Source of the DNA: Streptomyces klenkii
GTDB taxonomy: Bacteria; Actinomycetota; Actinomycetes; Streptomycetales; Streptomycetaceae
Reading direction: 5' to 3'
Assembly: GCF_003626645.1 (NCBI RefSeq)
Contig: NZ_RBAM01000004.1
Location: 186,001 to 250,000, forward strand
DNA length: 64,000 nt
Shown in pieces: positions 33,655-44,091 of the stretch (its first letter is position 1; every line of letters starts with the position of its first letter). Made by a program: the position numbers and the translations under genes. The notes below the pieces were generated by a model that had not been told where the DNA came from, made no database searches, and was given only the letters and a program-made list of their open reading frames with translations.

Positions 33655-35105
33655 ACAAGCCCGTACGCAGGATCGCGATCTTCTGCGGCCTCCTCGTCCT
33701 GGCCCTGCTCCTGCGGGACAACTGGCTCCAGTTCGTCCAGGCCGACGAGCTGAAGACGCACAAGAACAACCGCCGCGTCGACATCGCCCGCTACAGCCAG
33801 CCCCGCGGCAACATCATCGTGGACGGCCAGGCCATCACGGGCTCCGTCGAGACCGGCGGCGTGGACTTCAAGTACAAGCGGACGTACACGGACGGCCCCA
33901 TGTGGGCGCCGGTCACCGGCCGCTCCTCGCAGGTCTACGGCGCCACCCAGCTGGAGAACCTCTACGACCGCGTCCTCATCGGCGACGACGACCGCCTGTT
34001 CTTCAACCGCACCGTCGACATGATCACGGGCAAGGGGAAGAAGGGCGGTGACGTGATCACCACCCTGAACGGCAAGGCCCAGAAGGCCGCCTTCGAGGGC
34101 CTGGGCGACAAGAAGGGCGCGGTCGCGGCCATCGACCCGCGCACCGGCAAGATCCTCGCCCTGGCGTCCACCCCGTCGTACGACCCGTCCAAGATCGCGG
34201 GTGCCAACGACGGCAAGGAGTGGACGTCGCTGGACAAGGACAAGAACAAGCCCATGCTCAACCGGGCGCTGCGCGAGACCTACCCGCCGGGTTCGACGTT
34301 CAAGGTCGTGACGGCGGCCGCGGCCCTGGAGAACGGGCTGTACAAGGACGTCGACTCCAAGACCGACTCGCCGCTGCCGTGGACGCTGCCGGACACGGTC
34401 ACCCCGCTGAAGAACGAGGGCGACATCCCCTGCAAGGACGCCTCGCTGCGGGTGGCCCTGCAGTGGTCCTGCAACACCGTCTTCGGCAAGGTCAGCGCCG
34501 ACCTCGGCAACAAGAAGATGATGGACGAGGCGCAGAAGTTCGGCTTCAACAACGACAAGCTCGACACGCCCGTGCGCGCCGCCCAGAGCATCTACCCCAA
34601 GGACAACCGTCCGCAGAACGCCATGGACGGCATCGGCCAGGCCTCCAACCGCGCCACGCCGCTCCAGATGGCCATGGTGGCCGCCGCGGTCGCCAATGAC
34701 GGCAAGCTCATGGAGCCGTACATGGTCGACAAGGTGCGCGCCCCCAACCTGAACGTGATCGAGACGCACCAGCCGAAGGAAATGTCCCAGCCGATGTCGC
34801 GGGACAACGCCCGGAAGATCCAGTCGATGATGGAGACCGTCGTCAACGAGGGCACCGGCAAGAACGGCCGCATCTCCGGCGTCACGGTCGGCGGCAAGAC
34901 CGGAACCGCCCAGCACGGCGTGGCCAACAGCGAGAACCCCTACGCGTGGTTCATCTCCTACGCCAAGGGCTCCAACGGCTCGCCCGTCGCCGTCGCCGTG
35001 GTGATCGAGGGCTCGGACACGATGCGCGACGACATCGCCGGTGGCGCTCTCGCCGCGCCGATCGCCAAGAAGGTCATGGAGGCGGTGCTCAGCACGGCGA
35101 AGTGA
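33651..35105 (+). CDS. pbpA: Class B penicillin-binding protein PbpA
   Basis: This is a peptidoglycan transpeptidase (484 aa) anchored by an N-terminal helix (IAIFCGLLVLALLLRDNWLQF). The active-site motifs are SxxK as STFKV, SxN as SCN (WSCNTVF) and KTG as GGKTGTAQ. The N-terminal dimerisation part shows RGNIIVDGQAITGS. GTG 33651 overlaps the rodA stop by four bases, so the polymerase and transpeptidase partners are coupled. The gene ends 160 bp before pknB. Confidence 0.94.
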   Translation: MNKPVRRIAIFCGLLVLALLLRDNWLQFVQADELKTHKNNRRVDIARYSQPRGNIIVDGQAITGSVETGGVDFKYKRTYTDGPMWAPVTGRSSQVYGATQLENLYDRVLIGDDDRLFFNRTVDMITGKGKKGGDVITTLNGKAQKAAFEGLGDKKGAVAAIDPRTGKILALASTPSYDPSKIAGANDGKEWTSLDKDKNKPMLNRALRETYPPGSTFKVVTAAAALENGLYKDVDSKTDSPLPWTLPDTVTPLKNEGDIPCKDASLRVALQWSCNTVFGKVSADLGNKKMMDEAQKFGFNNDKLDTPVRAAQSIYPKDNRPQNAMDGIGQASNRATPLQMAMVAAAVANDGKLMEPYMVDKVRAPNLNVIETHQPKEMSQPMSRDNARKIQSMMETVVNEGTGKNGRISGVTVGGKTGTAQHGVANSENPYAWFISYAKGSNGSPVAVAVVIEGSDTMRDDIAGGALAAPIAKKVMEAVLSTAK

Positions 35106-35267
35106 CGCCGCTCACCTCCGCCGTCCGGCGCCGCGCGCGACGGTACCGGTCGTGTATCAGGTGGCCGTCGCGGCCGGAAGGGGCGTGAGGTGCCGGGTAC
35201 CGTATGCCGGACAGCACACCGCCGGACGTAGTGAAGGTGCGGTCAGGAAAACGGAAGGGCTGGAGCT

Positions 35268-37298
<2,031 letters not shown>

Positions 37299-37313
37299 CG
37301 CCGTAAGAACGGT

Positions 37314-37351
37314 GAACGCCGGGTGGGCTTCTTGAAACCCACCCGGCGTTC
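37314..37351. terminator. Strong bidirectional terminator between pknB and the sortase operon
   Basis: GAACGCCGGGTGGG (37314-37327) and CCCACCCGGCGTTC (37338-37351) form a perfect 14-bp stem with a 10-base loop, located between convergent transcription units. Confidence 0.9.
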
Positions 37352-37375
37352 GGCGTTCCGAGCCGGCTTCCGGGG

Positions 37376-38089
37376 CTAGCGCAGTTCCTTCGGGGGCGTA
37401 CGGTCCGCGTCGACCTTCTCCGTGCGCTCCAGCTCCGCCCAGACGATGTAGCGGTAGTCCGAGGTGTAGACCGGCGTGCAGGTCGTCAGGGTCAGGTAGC
37501 GGCCCGGCTTCGTCTTCCCCGATTCCTTCGGGACGGGGTCGATGACGGCGACGTTGTACTTCGAGGTCTGCTTCAGCTCGGCGTAGACCTTGTAGACGTA
37601 CCAGACGTCGCGCGTCTCGAAGACGACCCGGTCGCCGGTCTTCACCTTGTCGATGTTGTGGAACTTCGCGCCGTGCCCGTCGCGGTGGGCCGCCAGGGTG
37701 AAGTTGCCCTGCTGCTCCCACGGCATCGCGGCCTTGGCCGGGGAGGTGTAGAAGCCGGCCACGCCCTCGTTGAGGACGTCGGTCCCCGTACCGCGCTTGA
37801 CCAGGACCTCGCCGTTCTTCATGGCGGGCACGTGCAGGAAGCCGATGCCGTCCTTGGTGTCGAGCGCGCCGGGGCCCGACGGGCCCTGCGCCCAGCGGTC
37901 GCGCACGTGGTTGCCCTGCCGCTTCGCCTCGCGATCGGCGAGGACGTTCGTCCACCACAGGGAGTAGACGACGAAGAGGGCCAGGATCACGCCCGCTGTG
38001 ATCAGCAGTTCGCCGATGACGCCCACGGCGGCGGCGAGGCGCCCCCGTCCCCGGTCAGTACGTGCCACTGACGTTCGTACCCCGCTCAC
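37376..38089 (-). CDS. srtE: Class E sortase
   Basis: This is a membrane-bound cysteine transpeptidase (237 aa) that attaches LAXTG-type surface proteins, such as chaplins in Streptomyces, to the wall. The N-terminal membrane helix is IGELLITAGVILALFVVYSLWW. The sortase fold carries catalytic His in FTLAAHRDGHG, Cys in LTTCTP and Arg in SDYRYIVW. It lies 15 bp downstream of a second sortase gene and is the last gene of the operon. GTG 38089 is taken as start. Which of the two is SrtE1 or SrtE2 is not decided by sequence. Confidence 0.9.
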   Translation of the reverse strand: MSGVRTSVARTDRGRGRLAAAVGVIGELLITAGVILALFVVYSLWWTNVLADREAKRQGNHVRDRWAQGPSGPGALDTKDGIGFLHVPAMKNGEVLVKRGTGTDVLNEGVAGFYTSPAKAAMPWEQQGNFTLAAHRDGHGAKFHNIDKVKTGDRVVFETRDVWYVYKVYAELKQTSKYNVAVIDPVPKESGKTKPGRYLTLTTCTPVYTSDYRYIVWAELERTEKVDADRTPPKELR

Positions 38090-38104
38090 TGTTCCCCGCG
38101 TGTC

Positions 38105-38950
38105 TCAGTTGACGAGCGCGTCCGGCTTTCCCTTGCTCCGGGGCCGCTCGTCGACCATCTTGCCCCACACGATCAGGCGGTAGGTACTGGTGAACTCGGG
38201 GGTGCAGGTGGTGAGGGTGATGTAGCGGCCGGGGCCACGGAAGCCCGAACCGGCCGGCACGGGGGCGATGACCGTGACATTCGCCGGTGACGTCTGGTCC
38301 AGACGGCTCGTCATCTCATACGTGTAGAAGGCGCTCCGCGTCTCCACGACGATCTTGTCGCCGGGCTTCAGGCGGTTGACGTAGCGGAACGGTTCGCCAT
38401 GGGTGTTGCGGTGGCCGGCGAGGGCGAAGTTGCCTTGCTTGTCCCACGGCATCGCGGTCTTGAGGCCGGCATCCCCGTAATGGCCCACCATGCCGCGGTC
38501 GAGGACCTTCTGCTTGCCGACGCCCTCGGCGATGGGCGCCTTCACATCCAGCGACGGGATGTAGAGGATCGCGAAGCCCTCGCCCGGCGAGAACGCGCCC
38601 GCGTCCCGGTCGGCGGCGCCCTGGCCGTCCTCGTCCCAGCGGCTCTGCAAGTGATGGGCGGCCCCGCCGGCCTGCTGGAGGGCGCGGATGTTCGTCCACC
38701 ACAGCTGGTAGGCGACGAAGAGCAGCATCACGAGGCCGGCCGTGATGAACAGCTCGCCCGTCAGCCGGCACAGCAGCACGCCCAGGCTGCCCCTGCGCGC
38801 CCGCCGGGCCGCGTGCCTCCGCGCAGCACGCCCCCCGGTCCGTACGGGCCTGTGCGCCGCCTGAGCCGGCACCTCCACCCTGCGCAGCTCCATCGTCGCC
38901 CGGTCCTCGGGCGGCAGCGGCTGCGATACGACCCGCGGGGGCGTGGTCAC
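38105..38950 (-). CDS. srtE: Class E sortase
   Basis: This is the second class E sortase (281 aa). A long basic cytoplasmic N-terminus (about 1-65, rich in Arg and Ala) precedes the membrane helix ELFITAGLVMLLFVAYQLWW. Catalytic residues are His in FALAGHRNTHG, Cys in LTTCTPEF and Arg in TYRLIVW. GTG 38950 overlaps the PabA/TrpG stop by four bases (GTGA). The pair of tandem sortases after pabA matches the Streptomyces arrangement in which both contribute to aerial hyphae formation (family knowledge). Confidence 0.9.
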   Translation of the reverse strand: MTTPPRVVSQPLPPEDRATMELRRVEVPAQAAHRPVRTGGRAARRHAARRARRGSLGVLLCRLTGELFITAGLVMLLFVAYQLWWTNIRALQQAGGAAHHLQSRWDEDGQGAADRDAGAFSPGEGFAILYIPSLDVKAPIAEGVGKQKVLDRGMVGHYGDAGLKTAMPWDKQGNFALAGHRNTHGEPFRYVNRLKPGDKIVVETRSAFYTYEMTSRLDQTSPANVTVIAPVPAGSGFRGPGRYITLTTCTPEFTSTYRLIVWGKMVDERPRSKGKPDALVN

Positions 38951-39594
38951 GCCCCGGCCGCCCCGGTCTTGCCCACCACCGGGGCCAGTCCCGCCGACCG
39001 CTCCACCGCCGTGGCGTCGCCGCAGGCGACCAGCCAGTTGGCGAGCATCCGGTGGCCCCACTCGGTGAGCACGGACTCGGGGTGGAACTGCACGCCCTCG
39101 ACCGGCAGGTCGCGGTGGCGCAGGCCCATCGCGATGCCCGACTCCGTCCAGGCGGTGATCTCCAGCTCGTCCGGCCAGTTCTCCCGCTCGACGGCCAGCG
39201 AGTGGTAGCGGGTGGCCGTGAAGGGCGACGGGAGGCCCTGGAAGACGCCCGCGCCCTCGTGCGTCACCAGCGACGTCTTGCCGTGCAGCAACTCGGGCGC
39301 CCGCCCGACCACGCCGCCGTACGCGACGGCCATCGACTGCATGCCCAGGCAGACGCCGAAGACGGGGATGCCGTGCTGCGCACAGTGCCGCACCATGTCG
39401 ATGCACACACCGGCCTGCTCGGGCGCCCCCGGCCCGGGCGAGAGCAGGACCCCGTCGAAGCCGTCCTGCGCGTGGGCGAGCTCGACCTCGTCGTTGCGCC
39501 GTACCTCGCACTCGGCGCCGAGCTGGTAGAGGTACTGGACGAGGTTGAAGACGAAGCTGTCGTAGTTGTCCACGACGAGGATGCGCGCACTCAC
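38947..39594 (-). CDS. pabA: Aminodeoxychorismate/anthranilate synthase glutaminase subunit
   Basis: This is a class I glutamine amidotransferase (215 aa) that supplies ammonia to chorismate for folate or tryptophan synthesis. Motifs are ILVVDNYDSFVFNLVQYL, LLSPGPGAPEQAG, the nucleophile elbow GVCLGMQ with its Cys, and the catalytic His/Glu in VEGVQFHPESVLTEWG. The GTG start overlaps the upstream small membrane protein gene by four bases. Sequence alone does not separate PabA from TrpG; no synthase subunit I is adjacent. Its location between sortases and division genes is conserved in Streptomyces. Confidence 0.9.
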   Translation of the reverse strand: MSARILVVDNYDSFVFNLVQYLYQLGAECEVRRNDEVELAHAQDGFDGVLLSPGPGAPEQAGVCIDMVRHCAQHGIPVFGVCLGMQSMAVAYGGVVGRAPELLHGKTSLVTHEGAGVFQGLPSPFTATRYHSLAVERENWPDELEITAWTESGIAMGLRHRDLPVEGVQFHPESVLTEWGHRMLANWLVACGDATAVERSAGLAPVVGKTGAAGA

Positions 39595-39767
39595 TGGTTG
39601 ACCGCCATTCCGTTGTCGACCGTCACGTCGTTGAACGGCAGCAGCGGTTCCGCCCAGGGGAAGACGTACTGGAAGAGCACGTAGACGACCGCCAGTACGA
39701 GCAGCAGCGAGATCAGTGCCCGCACCCATGCGTTGCCCGGCAGACGCCGCCAGATCCAGCCGTACAT
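39591..39767 (-). CDS. Small membrane protein (58 aa)
   Basis: The translated sequence begins MYGWIWRRLPGNAWVRALIS, continues into a single strongly hydrophobic helix (LLLVLAVVYVLFQYVF), and ends PWAEPLLPFNDVTVDNGMAVNQ. The TGA overlaps the GTG of the PabA/TrpG gene (GTGA), indicating coupled translation and supporting that it is real. An Arg-rich start suggests the N-terminus is inside and the 20-residue tail outside. Its function is unknown; the operon suggests a link to sortase or envelope biology. No named family is recognised. Confidence 0.75.
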   Translation of the reverse strand: MYGWIWRRLPGNAWVRALISLLLVLAVVYVLFQYVFPWAEPLLPFNDVTVDNGMAVNQ

Positions 39768-39839
39768 GCTGTCCCCACTTGCCGATGACGTAGTCGAAAT
39801 TGCAGCACCAGACTAAGGGTCGGGCGCCCGCCGAGGGGG

Positions 39840-40745
39840 TCAGGCGGACAAAGCCCCGGGCCGGCCCCGCGAGACGGGCGAAGTGGCGTCCAGGTGCGCC
39901 CACACGATCAGCCGGTGGCTGTGGCCCCACTCCGGCTCGCAGGTGGTGAGGGTCAGGTAGCGGCCCGGGGTGCGGTAGCCGGACGCGGCGGGCACGGGGT
40001 CGATGACGCCCGTGTCGTCGGGGCGCGTGCGGTACGGGCGGCCGTCCACGCGGTACGTGAACCAGGTCGTGCCGTCGCTGATCACCACCGCGTCGCCCGC
40101 GCGCAGCTCGTCGAGGTCCTTGAAGGGGTCGCCGTAGGTGCGGCGGTGGCCGGCGACCGCGAAGTTGCCCTGCGCGCCGGGGCGGGCGGTCCGCTCGTAG
40201 TGGCCGAGGCCCCGCTTGAGGAGGTCGGTGCCGGTTCCTTCGAGGACGGGCTTGGCCCAGCCGGCGCCGAAGCGGGGGATGTACATGACGGCGAAGGCTC
40301 GGCCGGCCCGCGGCGCCGTGCCCGCGGGGGGCGCCTGGCCGGCGGTGCCCGCGCGGGGCGGGGTGCGGGAGGGTGCGTCGGGGCGTGCCGGACCGGACGG
40401 GTCTCCCGGCCGGGCTCCCGGCTGGTCCCCTGATCCGCCCCCTGATTGGCCGTCTGATCGGCCTCCCGATGGGGCGGACGGATCGTCAGGCAGGCCGCCG
40501 GCCTCGGGCTGCGCGCCCTCCGGCTGCTGCTGCCCCGCCTGCTCCCCTGCCTGCTCCCCCGGCGCGGCCGCCGCACCCACGGCCCCGCTCGACCAGCGGT
40601 CCTGGAGCCGGCCGAGCTCCTCGTCCATGGCGCTGTCGGCGCGCACGCCCGTCCAGTAGAGGACGTAGACGACGAAGAGGACGAGCAGAGTGCCGATGGT
40701 GACGCACAGTTCGCTGAAGGTGCGGACGACGGTCCTCGACCTCAC
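39840..40745 (-). CDS. Class E sortase with long low-complexity insert
   Basis: This is a third sortase in the operon (301 aa). The membrane helix is FSELCVTIGTLLVLFVVYVLYW. A Gly/Gln/Pro/Ser-rich stretch of roughly 90 residues (about 55-145) separates the helix from the catalytic domain. His is in FAVAGHRRTYG, Cys in LTTCEPEW, and Arg in GHSHRLIVW. GTG 40745 follows GGAGGAGG. Some Streptomyces have only two sortases here, so this copy may be an expansion. The insert may span the wall. Confidence 0.85.
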   Translation of the reverse strand: MRSRTVVRTFSELCVTIGTLLVLFVVYVLYWTGVRADSAMDEELGRLQDRWSSGAVGAAAAPGEQAGEQAGQQQPEGAQPEAGGLPDDPSAPSGGRSDGQSGGGSGDQPGARPGDPSGPARPDAPSRTPPRAGTAGQAPPAGTAPRAGRAFAVMYIPRFGAGWAKPVLEGTGTDLLKRGLGHYERTARPGAQGNFAVAGHRRTYGDPFKDLDELRAGDAVVISDGTTWFTYRVDGRPYRTRPDDTGVIDPVPAASGYRTPGRYLTLTTCEPEWGHSHRLIVWAHLDATSPVSRGRPGALSA

Positions 40746-40808
40746 CGCGGGCCTCCTCCCGCTCGTGCTCCCCGCTCACGTCCTCACGTCACGGGCTCAC
40801 GTCACGGC

Positions 40809-41573
40809 TCATGTCACGGGCTCGGCGTAGTGGAGGTCCACTGTGCCCGAGTAGCCCGGAAGAGTCACCGCCTCGTGCTGGTCGACTTTCCAGCCGAGCC
40901 CGTACGCGTTGACGTACTGGAGGTAGTTCTGGATCGACGGGGAGGCGTCGATCGCCTTGCGGAGCGCGCCGCGGTCGCCGACGGCCGTCACCTTGTACGG
41001 CGGGGAGTAGACGCGGCCCTGGAGGATCAGGGTGTTGCCGACGCAGCGGACCGCGCTGGTGGAGATCAGCCGCTGGTCCATGACCTGGATGCCCTTGGCG
41101 CCGCCCTGCCAGAGGGCGTTGACGACGGCTTGCAGGTCCTGCTGATGGATGACCAGGTCGTTGGGCTGCGGCTGCGGGACGCCGGGGATCTTGGCCGTGG
41201 CGTTCGGCGGGGCGTCGGTGAGGGTGACGGTCAGGCCCGGGCCGCTGAGCTTCTCGGTGCCCGCGGCCGCCGCGAGGTCGGCCAGCTTCTTGTTCTGGGC
41301 GGCGGTGTTGCCGTCGCCGCGCCGGGCGAGGGCGTCGACCTGGGAACGGACGGCCGCGGCGCTCTCGTCCAGGCCGGCGTTCTTGCGGCTGCGCTCCTGG
41401 ATGAGGTCGGAGAGCCGGAGCATGGAGTCGTCGGTGCGGATGTTGGTGCCGTGCGCGGTGTTGAAGCTCGTCCAGAAGATGAGGCCGGCCAGCGCGAACA
41501 CGCCCCCGGTGAGCAGCCGGACGGGCTTGAAGCGCCGGGAGGGCCTGCTGGTGGAGTCCGCAGAATTACTCAA
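40809..41573 (-). CDS. DUF881 family membrane protein
   Basis: The product is 254 residues with one N-terminal helix (LLTGGVFALAGLIFWTSF) and an extracytoplasmic part. A coiled segment LSDLIQERSRKNAGLDESAAAVRSQVDAL follows, then the DUF881 core with GLTVTLTDAPPNA, DLVIHQQDLQAVVNALWQGGAKGIQVMDQRLISTSAVRCVGNTLILQGRVYSPPYKVTAVGD. It begins with a TTG codon (41573), which is unusual; AAGGG lies four bases upstream. DUF881 proteins occur next to division and septation genes in Gram-positives. It is divergent from crgA and first in the sortase operon. Confidence 0.85.
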   Translation of the reverse strand: MSNSADSTSRPSRRFKPVRLLTGGVFALAGLIFWTSFNTAHGTNIRTDDSMLRLSDLIQERSRKNAGLDESAAAVRSQVDALARRGDGNTAAQNKKLADLAAAAGTEKLSGPGLTVTLTDAPPNATAKIPGVPQPQPNDLVIHQQDLQAVVNALWQGGAKGIQVMDQRLISTSAVRCVGNTLILQGRVYSPPYKVTAVGDRGALRKAIDASPSIQNYLQYVNAYGLGWKVDQHEAVTLPGYSGTVDLHYAEPVT

Positions 41574-41729
41574 CGTACCCTTATCCTCTCCGGCGCCACG
41601 GAAGCACTACGCTAACGGACGCCCGGGGCAAGGTGGCGTTCCCGCCGCCCACCGCCCCGGGGCCGGCCCTTTGTCCCGCCCCATGCAGCCCCAGCGCGGT
41701 CACGCAGCGCATCGACAGGAGAGTTCCTC

Positions 41730-41984
41730 GTGCCGAAGTCACGGATCCGCAAGAAGGACGACTTCACGCCGCCGCCGGCGAAGCAGCAGACCATCAAGCT
41801 GAGCTCCGGACGGGGCTGGGTGGCGCCGCTGATGCTGGCGATGTTCCTGATCGGGCTGGCCTGGATCGTCATGTTCTACGTGACCAGTGGCGACATGCCC
41901 GTCGAGTCGCTCCACAACTGGAACATCGTGGTCGGTTTCGGCTTCATCGCGGCGGGGTTCGTAGTCTCCACACAGTGGAAGTAG
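41730..41984 (+). CDS. crgA: Cell division protein CrgA
   Basis: CrgA is the 84-residue actinobacterial membrane protein that restrains FtsZ ring formation in Streptomyces and recruits division proteins in mycobacteria. The conserved [15 protein letters not shown] start, two membrane helices ([21 protein letters not shown] and [19 protein letters not shown]) and short periplasmic MPVESLHNW loop are present. The GTG start follows AGGAGAG. It stands alone between the DUF881 operon and a DnaA-box-containing intergenic region. Confidence 0.96.
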   Translation: MPKSRIRKKDDFTPPPAKQQTIKLSSGRGWVAPLMLAMFLIGLAWIVMFYVTSGDMPVESLHNWNIVVGFGFIAAGFVVSTQWK

Positions 41985-42289
41985 CAAGCCCTCCGGGGAG
42001 CCTTCCGGGGAGTTATCCACACCCTCGTCCACAGTGGGGAAAAACTCAGAAGATCTGTGGATAACTTCCTCACCGTTGACGCCGGTGTGACTGATCACAA
42101 GCGCGGTGGGCCGCTTGGCGGCCCCGCCCACCAGCGGAAACGTAGCTCTGTACGAGCACGGACACGCGTTCCCCACAGCGTGCACAAGATTCTGTACGCG
42201 CTGTGGACAAACGCACGGGTCAGCCGGGGCCGGGTGCCCCGGCCGGCCTGAGACCCTGAGCCCACAGCGCCCGGGTCTCAGCGTCCGGA
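41985..42289. promoter_or_regulatory. Intergenic region with three exact DnaA boxes
   Basis: There is no gene in this 305-bp interval between crgA and the convergent rhomboid gene. TTATCCACA occurs at 42013-42021 and, on the other strand, at 42056-42064. TTGTCCACA (minus strand) lies at 42202-42210. These are exact consensus 9-mers about 17 kb from the origin. Several partial boxes lie between the first two. Confidence 0.65.
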
Positions 42290-43165
42290 TCAGCCGGAGA
42301 AGCCGACGAGCTCCGGCAGCGTCGCCGTCCGTACGATCACCGCCGCGACGATCACCGCCAGCGTCACGCCGCAGGTGAGCCCCTGGACGAGCGCCCGCTT
42401 CTCCCGGGGCGCGTGCACCATCCCGTACGCGACGACCGCGCCCACGACCAGCCCGCCGATGTGGGCCTCCCAGGCGATGTTGTGCCACGTGAACGTGAAG
42501 ATCAGGTTGAGCACCAGCAGCGCCGCGACGGGCCGCATGTCGTAGTTGAGGCGGCGCATGATCACCGCCGTGGCGCCCAGCAGGCCGAAGATCGCGCCGG
42601 ACGCGCCGAGCGAGGGCTGGCGCGGGTCCGCGACGACGAAGGTGAGCGCGGAGCCGCCGAGGCCGGCCAGCAGGTACAGCGTGAGGTAGCGGGCGCGGCC
42701 CAGGGCCGCCTCCAGCGGCGGGCCGATCCACCACAGCGACAGCATGTTGAAGGCGATGTGCATCGGCGCCTGGTGCAGGAACATCGAGGTCAGCAGGCGG
42801 TACCACTGGCCCTCGGCGACGCCCTGCGGCTCGCCGCCGAGCACGGCGCGGCCGAACAGCTCCAGCTCGTCGAGCAGGCCGTCGCCGGTGGCCATCACCG
42901 CGACCCACAGGGCCACGTTGACCGCGAGCAGGATCTTGGTCACCAGCCGGGGGTCGGCGGCCTGCGTGCCGCCCGCGATGGTGCGCGGCGCGGTGGCCTG
43001 CGGCCGGTGTCCCGTACCGGAGTCGCCGGCGACGCAAGCCGGGCACTGGAACCCGACGGATGCGCTCACCATGCACTCCGGGCAGATCGGCCGCTCGCAG
43101 CGGGTGCAGCGGATGCCGGTCTCCCGCTCGGGATGCCGGTAGCAGCCGACGGCCTGGTCGTTCAT
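42290..43165 (-). CDS. Rhomboid family intramembrane serine protease with N-terminal zinc-binding motif
   Basis: The product has 291 residues and six membrane helices. The catalytic dyad is Ser in GASGAIFGLLGA and His in AWEAHIGGLVVG. The LTSMFLHQAPMHIAFNMLSLWW segment with its conserved His-Asn is intact. The first 45 residues form a Cys/His-rich treble (CxxH, CxxC, CxxC, CxxC) resembling a B-box-like zinc finger, probably cytoplasmic. ATG 43165 follows AAGGGG. Substrates are unknown. It is convergent with crgA and downstream of the cyclophilin. Confidence 0.9.
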   Translation of the reverse strand: MNDQAVGCYRHPERETGIRCTRCERPICPECMVSASVGFQCPACVAGDSGTGHRPQATAPRTIAGGTQAADPRLVTKILLAVNVALWVAVMATGDGLLDELELFGRAVLGGEPQGVAEGQWYRLLTSMFLHQAPMHIAFNMLSLWWIGPPLEAALGRARYLTLYLLAGLGGSALTFVVADPRQPSLGASGAIFGLLGATAVIMRRLNYDMRPVAALLVLNLIFTFTWHNIAWEAHIGGLVVGAVVAYGMVHAPREKRALVQGLTCGVTLAVIVAAVIVRTATLPELVGFSG

Positions 43166-43212
43166 GCGTTCCCCTTGCGCCGGGTGGTGGGCGGGCCTGT
43201 CCGGGACGCGCG

Positions 43213-43241
43213 GCCCCGCCCGTCATACGGACGAGCGGGGC
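43213..43241. terminator. Hairpin downstream of the cyclophilin gene
   Basis: GCCCCGCCCGTC and GACGAGCGGGGC pair with a single mismatch around a 5-base loop, about 70 bp after the cyclophilin stop on the minus strand. Confidence 0.65.
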
Positions 43242-43309
43242 GCCGGGTTCCCTCGGGCGGGCGAGGGCGGGTGAGGGAGGAGGAGGGCGGGGAAGGCGGC
43301 CTCCCGCCG

Positions 43310-43837
43310 TCAGCGGGTCTCGACGACGACCGACTCGATGACCACGTCGTTGACCGGGCGGTCGGTGCGCGGGTTGGTCTGGGCGGTGGCGATGGCGTCG
43401 ACGACCTTCTTGGAGGCGTCGCTCGTGACCTCGCCGAAGATGGTGTGCTTGCGGGTCAGCCACGTGGTGGGCGAGACGGTGATGAAGAACTGCGAGCCGT
43501 TGGTGCCCGGGCCGGCGTTGGCCATGGCCAGCAGGTAGGGCTTGGTGAAGGCCAGGTCCGGGTGGAACTCGTCCGCGAACTTGTAGCCCGGGCCGCCGGT
43601 GCCGTTGCCCAGCGGGTCGCCGCCCTGGATCATGAAGCCCTCGATGACGCGGTGGAAGACCGTGCCGTCGTACAGCTTGTCCGTGGTCTTCTGGCCCGTC
43701 TCCGGGTTGATCCACGCGCGCTCGCCCTTCGCGAGCTCCACGAAGTTCTTGACGGTCTTCGGGGCGTGGTCCGGGAAGAGCCGGATCTCGATGTCGCCCT
43801 GGTTGGTCTTCAGGGTGGCGTAAAGCTGCTCGGCCAC
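43310..43837 (-). CDS. Cyclophilin-type peptidyl-prolyl cis-trans isomerase
   Basis: This is a cytoplasmic cyclophilin (175 aa) that accelerates proline isomerisation. The conserved active-site stretch is FHRVIEGFMIQGGDP, followed by GTNGSQFFIT (substrate-binding Gln/Phe) and HTIFGEVTSD. No signal peptide is present. GTG 43837 follows GGGAAGG; the frame is open upstream but without a ribosome site there. Orientation and position next to the rhomboid gene are conserved near the Streptomyces origin. Confidence 0.94.
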   Translation of the reverse strand: MAEQLYATLKTNQGDIEIRLFPDHAPKTVKNFVELAKGERAWINPETGQKTTDKLYDGTVFHRVIEGFMIQGGDPLGNGTGGPGYKFADEFHPDLAFTKPYLLAMANAGPGTNGSQFFITVSPTTWLTRKHTIFGEVTSDASKKVVDAIATAQTNPRTDRPVNDVVIESVVVETR

Positions 43838-44091
43838 GGTCTGCCTTCCCTCGTCTGCACTGTCGGCTAACGATCCTCGCACGTACGGGTTGGCGGCGAG
43901 TAGCGGACAAACACCCGCGCGCCGCGCGAAACCGTGGCATGGTCGAGCGGGGCTCACCGCCCCTTCACCTCACGCTCACTTCCCCGATGACCCGGATGCA
44001 CGCTCGCACATGCCGGACCGCCCGTCCCCAGGCATGATTTTTCACTGGGTGGAAAGGCGACAAAACACACGCCACCGAGGAGGAGGATCTC

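Noticed and set aside
42001..42289. A second replication origin
   Set aside because: It has only three exact DnaA boxes and no AT-rich unwinding stretch; the true oriC is at 59 kb with many boxes next to dnaA and dnaN.
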